Part shown: positions 5,611 to 7,368 of the stretch, piece by piece
How the letters are laid out: each line of letters starts with the position of its first letter
Numbering within the stretch: the stretch's first letter is position 1
Translations under genes and position numbers: made by a program
The notes under the pieces: generated by a model
What the model was told of the DNA's origin: nothing
Databases searched by the model: none
Seen by the model: the letters and a program-made list of their open reading frames with translations, nothing else
From: an uncultured Clostridia bacterium
Lineage (GTDB): Bacteria > Bacillota > Clostridia > Saccharofermentanales > DTU023
Direction of reading: 5' to 3'
Assembly (NCBI GenBank): GCA_947254895.1
Contig: CAMYEY010000067.1
Location: 1-7,368 of the forward strand
Length of the DNA stretch: 7,368 bases

Positions 5611-5632
5611 CTTTAAAAATAATTTTTATGAT
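5604..5632 (+). promoter_or_regulatory. Possible promoter of the DeoR-family regulator
   Basis: TATGAT at 5627-5632 is a good -10 box. A poor TTAATT -35 (5604-5609) sits 17 bases upstream. Transcription would begin near 5639 and leave a leader of about 115 bases. The stretch is very AT-rich, so other -10-like hexamers exist. Confidence 0.3.
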
Positions 5633-5739
5633 TTTATTTGAATAAATTTGCAACACTCATGCCATCTATTGCATTTTTGTAAAAAATAAGCAAAATAAAC
5701 ACCATAGCCAGTTCTGCTGGACACTTAGCAAAATTGTGC

Positions 5740-5746
5740 GGAAGGT
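5740..5746 (+). promoter_or_regulatory. Ribosome binding site that fixes the regulator start
   Basis: GGAAGGT is placed seven bases before the ATG at 5754-5756. The in-frame GTG at 5736 lies upstream of this sequence and has no Shine-Dalgarno of its own, so translation should begin at 5754. Confidence 0.7.
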
Positions 5747-5753
5747 AAACAAA

Positions 5754-6551
5754 ATGAGAAATTCAGATGCTAACATCAGACAACGTCGAGCCCAATTGAT
5801 AAAAATACTACAACAGGACCCCAATCGCGACCTCCCTTACTTAGCCAGCGACCTCAACGTTTCAGAGGCAACCATTAGGCGGGACCTCAAATTTCTCGAG
5901 AAAGAAAACAGTTTATCAACCAGGTATAGGAGCATCAACGGGGACTTTGTCAAAAATATACTCCCGGAATTTGACAGTGATACCCTCTTCTCCACAAACA
6001 TCGAAGAAAAAGAGGCCATCGCCCAGGCTGCAGCTAGCCTTCTCCTACCGGGTGATGTCGTCTATATCAACTCCAGCTCTACCGCCCTCCGCCTGATTAA
6101 GCATATTCAATCAGACTATGTTACTGTCGTCACCAATAATGCACTGAGCCTCTTTGAAGACCGTAACCCCACCCTGAAGCTAATCCTGGTCGGCGGCGAG
6201 ATTACCCAGGACAACCACAACACCTACGCAAAAATGCGGACCACAGGTAACTATGCCCTAGCCACGATCAAGGATATCATGGCTAACGTCTGTATCCTCG
6301 GAGTTTCCGGAATAAGCTCAGAGAAGGGTCTATCTTCGGCTTCCGCCTATGAAACAGCTATCAACAAGGAAATGATCAACAGCTGTCTGGGCAAGACGAT
6401 CGTGGTAGCAGACAACCGTAAGATCGGCTTTACCCACAATTATATTTTTGCCAAACTCGACAAGGTAGACCGTTTGATCACAGATAGTCACGCCGACCAA
6501 ATGGAGCTGGAAAAGCTGAAAGACTTAGACATTGACGTTTTGGTCGTTTGA
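5754..6551 (+). CDS. ulaR: DeoR-family transcriptional repressor, probable regulator of the ascorbate operon
   Basis: From the ATG at 5754 this is a 265-residue DeoR-family regulator; an upstream in-frame GTG would add six residues and is disfavoured by the ribosome binding site. The N-terminal winged helix-turn-helix spans about residues 9-60, with the family recognition-helix signature VSEATIRRDLKFLE at 36-49. The C-terminal DeoRC sensor domain shows SLLLPGDVVYINSSSTALRLIKHI (about 95-118), a VTNNALSLF segment, LILVGGEI and VVADNRKIGFTHNYIFAKLDKVDRLITD, the regions that bind phosphorylated sugars in the family. It is transcribed divergently from the ascorbate operon, the classic arrangement for a local repressor. 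E. coli UlaR is also DeoR-family and responds to ascorbate-6-phosphate. The symbol is therefore a context-based inference, and the ligand is not readable from sequence. No terminator separates it from gpmA. Confidence 0.88.
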   Translation: MRNSDANIRQRRAQLIKILQQDPNRDLPYLASDLNVSEATIRRDLKFLEKENSLSTRYRSINGDFVKNILPEFDSDTLFSTNIEEKEAIAQAAASLLLPGDVVYINSSSTALRLIKHIQSDYVTVVTNNALSLFEDRNPTLKLILVGGEITQDNHNTYAKMRTTGNYALATIKDIMANVCILGVSGISSEKGLSSASAYETAINKEMINSCLGKTIVVADNRKIGFTHNYIFAKLDKVDRLITDSHADQMELEKLKDLDIDVLVV

Positions 6552-6563
6552 TTATGGTAGAAT
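6532..6563 (+). promoter_or_regulatory. Likely promoter of gpmA inside the end of the regulator gene
   Basis: TG-G-TAGAAT at 6555-6563 is an extended -10 box that overlaps the last bases of the regulator gene and the gap. TTGACG at 6532-6537 resembles a -35, but the 20-base spacer is long. The extended -10 may carry most of the strength. This would let gpmA be expressed independently of the ascorbate regulator. Confidence 0.4.
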
Positions 6564-6577
6564 GAGAGGGAATCAAA
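6547..6577. repeat. 7-base inverted repeat flanking the gpmA -10 box
   Basis: TTTGATT (6547-6553) and AATCAAA (6571-6577) are exact reverse complements separated by 17 bases, centred on the TAGAAT box. The arms are too AT-rich and the loop too long for a terminator. An operator is possible but unsupported otherwise. Confidence 0.3.
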
Positions 6578-6618
6578 TAGAAATTAACAATTTAATGCTA
6601 TAAAAATGGAGGTTTGAA

Positions 6619-7368
6619 ATGAAACAACTAGTACTGATGCGTCACGGCCAAAGTGAGTGGAATAAATCCAACCAGTTCACCGGCTGGACAGATGTTGACC
6701 TGACCGAACAAGGTAAGGCAGAAGCCAGAAAGGCTGGACACTTGCTCAAAGAAAACGGCTTTGACTTTGATGTCTGCTATACCTCTTACCTCAAGCGGGC
6801 CATCCATACATTAAACCTGGCTTTGGAAGAGATGGACCGTGAATGGCTACCCGTGTATAAGGCATGGCAGCTCAACGAAAGACATTACGGTGCTCTGCAA
6901 GGCCTCAACAAGGCTGAGACCGCTAAAGAATATGGCGAAGACCAGGTCTTGATTTGGCGTAGGTCATTTGATGTTCCCCCCAAGGCACTAACCGCTGATG
7001 ATCCCCGTAACCCTGCCCTGCAAGAACAATACAGGGATGTTGCCGACAAATCAGTCCTGCCTCTGACCGAAAGTCTCAAAGAGACCATCGCAAGAGCTGT
7101 TCCTTATTTTGAAAAGGTCATCAAACCTGAATTTGACGCTGGCAAGAGAGTCATCATTGCTGCCCACGGTAACTCCTTGAGAGCTTTGGTAAAATACTTT
7201 GAAGGCATTTCCGATGAGGACATTGTTGGCGTAAACATCCCAACCGGTGTTCCCCTTGTTTATGAGTTTGAAGATGATTTCACCTTCATCAAAAAATATT
7301 ATCTGGGCGATGCCGACGAGATTAAAAAGATGATGGCCGAGGTTGCAAACCAAGGCAAGGCCAAATAA
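6619..7368 (+). CDS. gpmA: 2,3-bisphosphoglycerate-dependent phosphoglycerate mutase
   Basis: This 249-residue cytoplasmic enzyme interconverts 3-phosphoglycerate and 2-phosphoglycerate in glycolysis. It has the histidine phosphatase fold. The phospho-histidine is His9 in [12 protein letters not shown], followed by the [13 protein letters not shown] substrate loop. Arg60 and the [16 protein letters not shown] segment (acid/base Glu87) are present, as are the WRRSFDVPP loop and the second catalytic His183 in [12 protein letters not shown]. The length matches E. coli GpmA (250), and the lysine-rich C-terminal tail is complete, ending on the last base of the window. The start has GGAGGT five bases upstream. 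The gene follows the regulator by 67 bases on the same strand. It is a housekeeping gene and probably not functionally part of the ascorbate locus, although D-xylulose-5-phosphate from ascorbate ultimately feeds lower glycolysis. Confidence 0.97.
   Translation: MKQLVLMRHGQSEWNKSNQFTGWTDVDLTEQGKAEARKAGHLLKENGFDFDVCYTSYLKRAIHTLNLALEEMDREWLPVYKAWQLNERHYGALQGLNKAETAKEYGEDQVLIWRRSFDVPPKALTADDPRNPALQEQYRDVADKSVLPLTESLKETIARAVPYFEKVIKPEFDAGKRVIIAAHGNSLRALVKYFEGISDEDIVGVNIPTGVPLVYEFEDDFTFIKKYYLGDADEIKKMMAEVANQGKAK

Noticed and set aside
5689..5734. Direct repeat AGCAAAAT at 5689-5696 and 5727-5734
   Set aside because: Eight bases in an AT-rich leader is within chance expectation, and no symmetric partner is present.
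5736..5753. GTG start at 5736 for the DeoR-family regulator
   Set aside because: It lies upstream of the clear GGAAGGT ribosome binding site (5740-5746), which is correctly spaced for the ATG at 5754. The six extra residues are not part of the DNA-binding domain.
5397..5753. Catabolite-responsive element (cre) in the divergent gap
   Set aside because: I looked for the TGNAANCGNTNNCA-type pattern on both strands and found no site with the central CG in the right context. Catabolite control may act elsewhere.

Overview
The window looks like part of a low- to mid-GC Gram-positive chromosome, most likely Firmicutes and plausibly Lactobacillales. The reasons are strong AGGAGGT-type ribosome binding sites, an AT-rich promoter region between genes of higher GC, PTS-based sugar uptake, and a cofactor-dependent phosphoglycerate mutase of the kind common in that group. 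Genus and species cannot be read from the sequence. There are no RNA genes, insertion sequences, CRISPR arrays or phage genes.

The core is an L-ascorbate (vitamin C) utilisation locus. A five-gene operon on the minus strand runs from about 5520 down to 645. Its order of transcription is: a cytoplasmic beta-propeller protein of unknown function (4305-5396), the L-ascorbate-6-phosphate lactonase UlaG (3156-4220), and the ascorbate PTS components IIA (2658-3131), IIC (1074-2576) and IIB (645-947). Convergent with it, at the left edge, lies the 3' three quarters of a UlaF/AraD-type L-ribulose-5-phosphate 4-epimerase (1-530, plus strand). The two units meet at a hairpin that can terminate both. 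The PTS imports ascorbate as ascorbate-6-phosphate, UlaG opens the lactone to 3-keto-L-gulonate-6-phosphate, and the epimerase makes D-xylulose-5-phosphate at the end of the route. The intermediate decarboxylase (UlaD) and 3-epimerase (UlaE) are not in the window and may lie left of position 1.

A 357-base AT-rich gap (5397-5753) separates the operon from a divergent DeoR-family repressor (5754-6551), probably the local UlaR. The gap holds a good minus-strand -10 box, a perfect 7+1+7 palindrome over its -35 region, a second short palindrome and an 11-base inverted repeat. These are operator candidates. Right of the regulator, gpmA (6619-7368) is a glycolytic housekeeping gene with its own likely promoter, and it marks the end of the ascorbate locus.

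The most interesting item is the propeller protein. It is the first gene of the operon and is not part of the E. coli ula system. Seven blade-like repeats can be read in it. Five consecutive blades carry a polar residue (His, His, Asp, His, Asn) at the same repeat position, which suggests a ligand- or metal-binding ring, so it may be an unrecognised enzyme or sensor of ascorbate metabolism. Three of the four gaps inside the operon also contain perfect or wobble-paired hairpins, which may set the relative levels of the PTS subunits.
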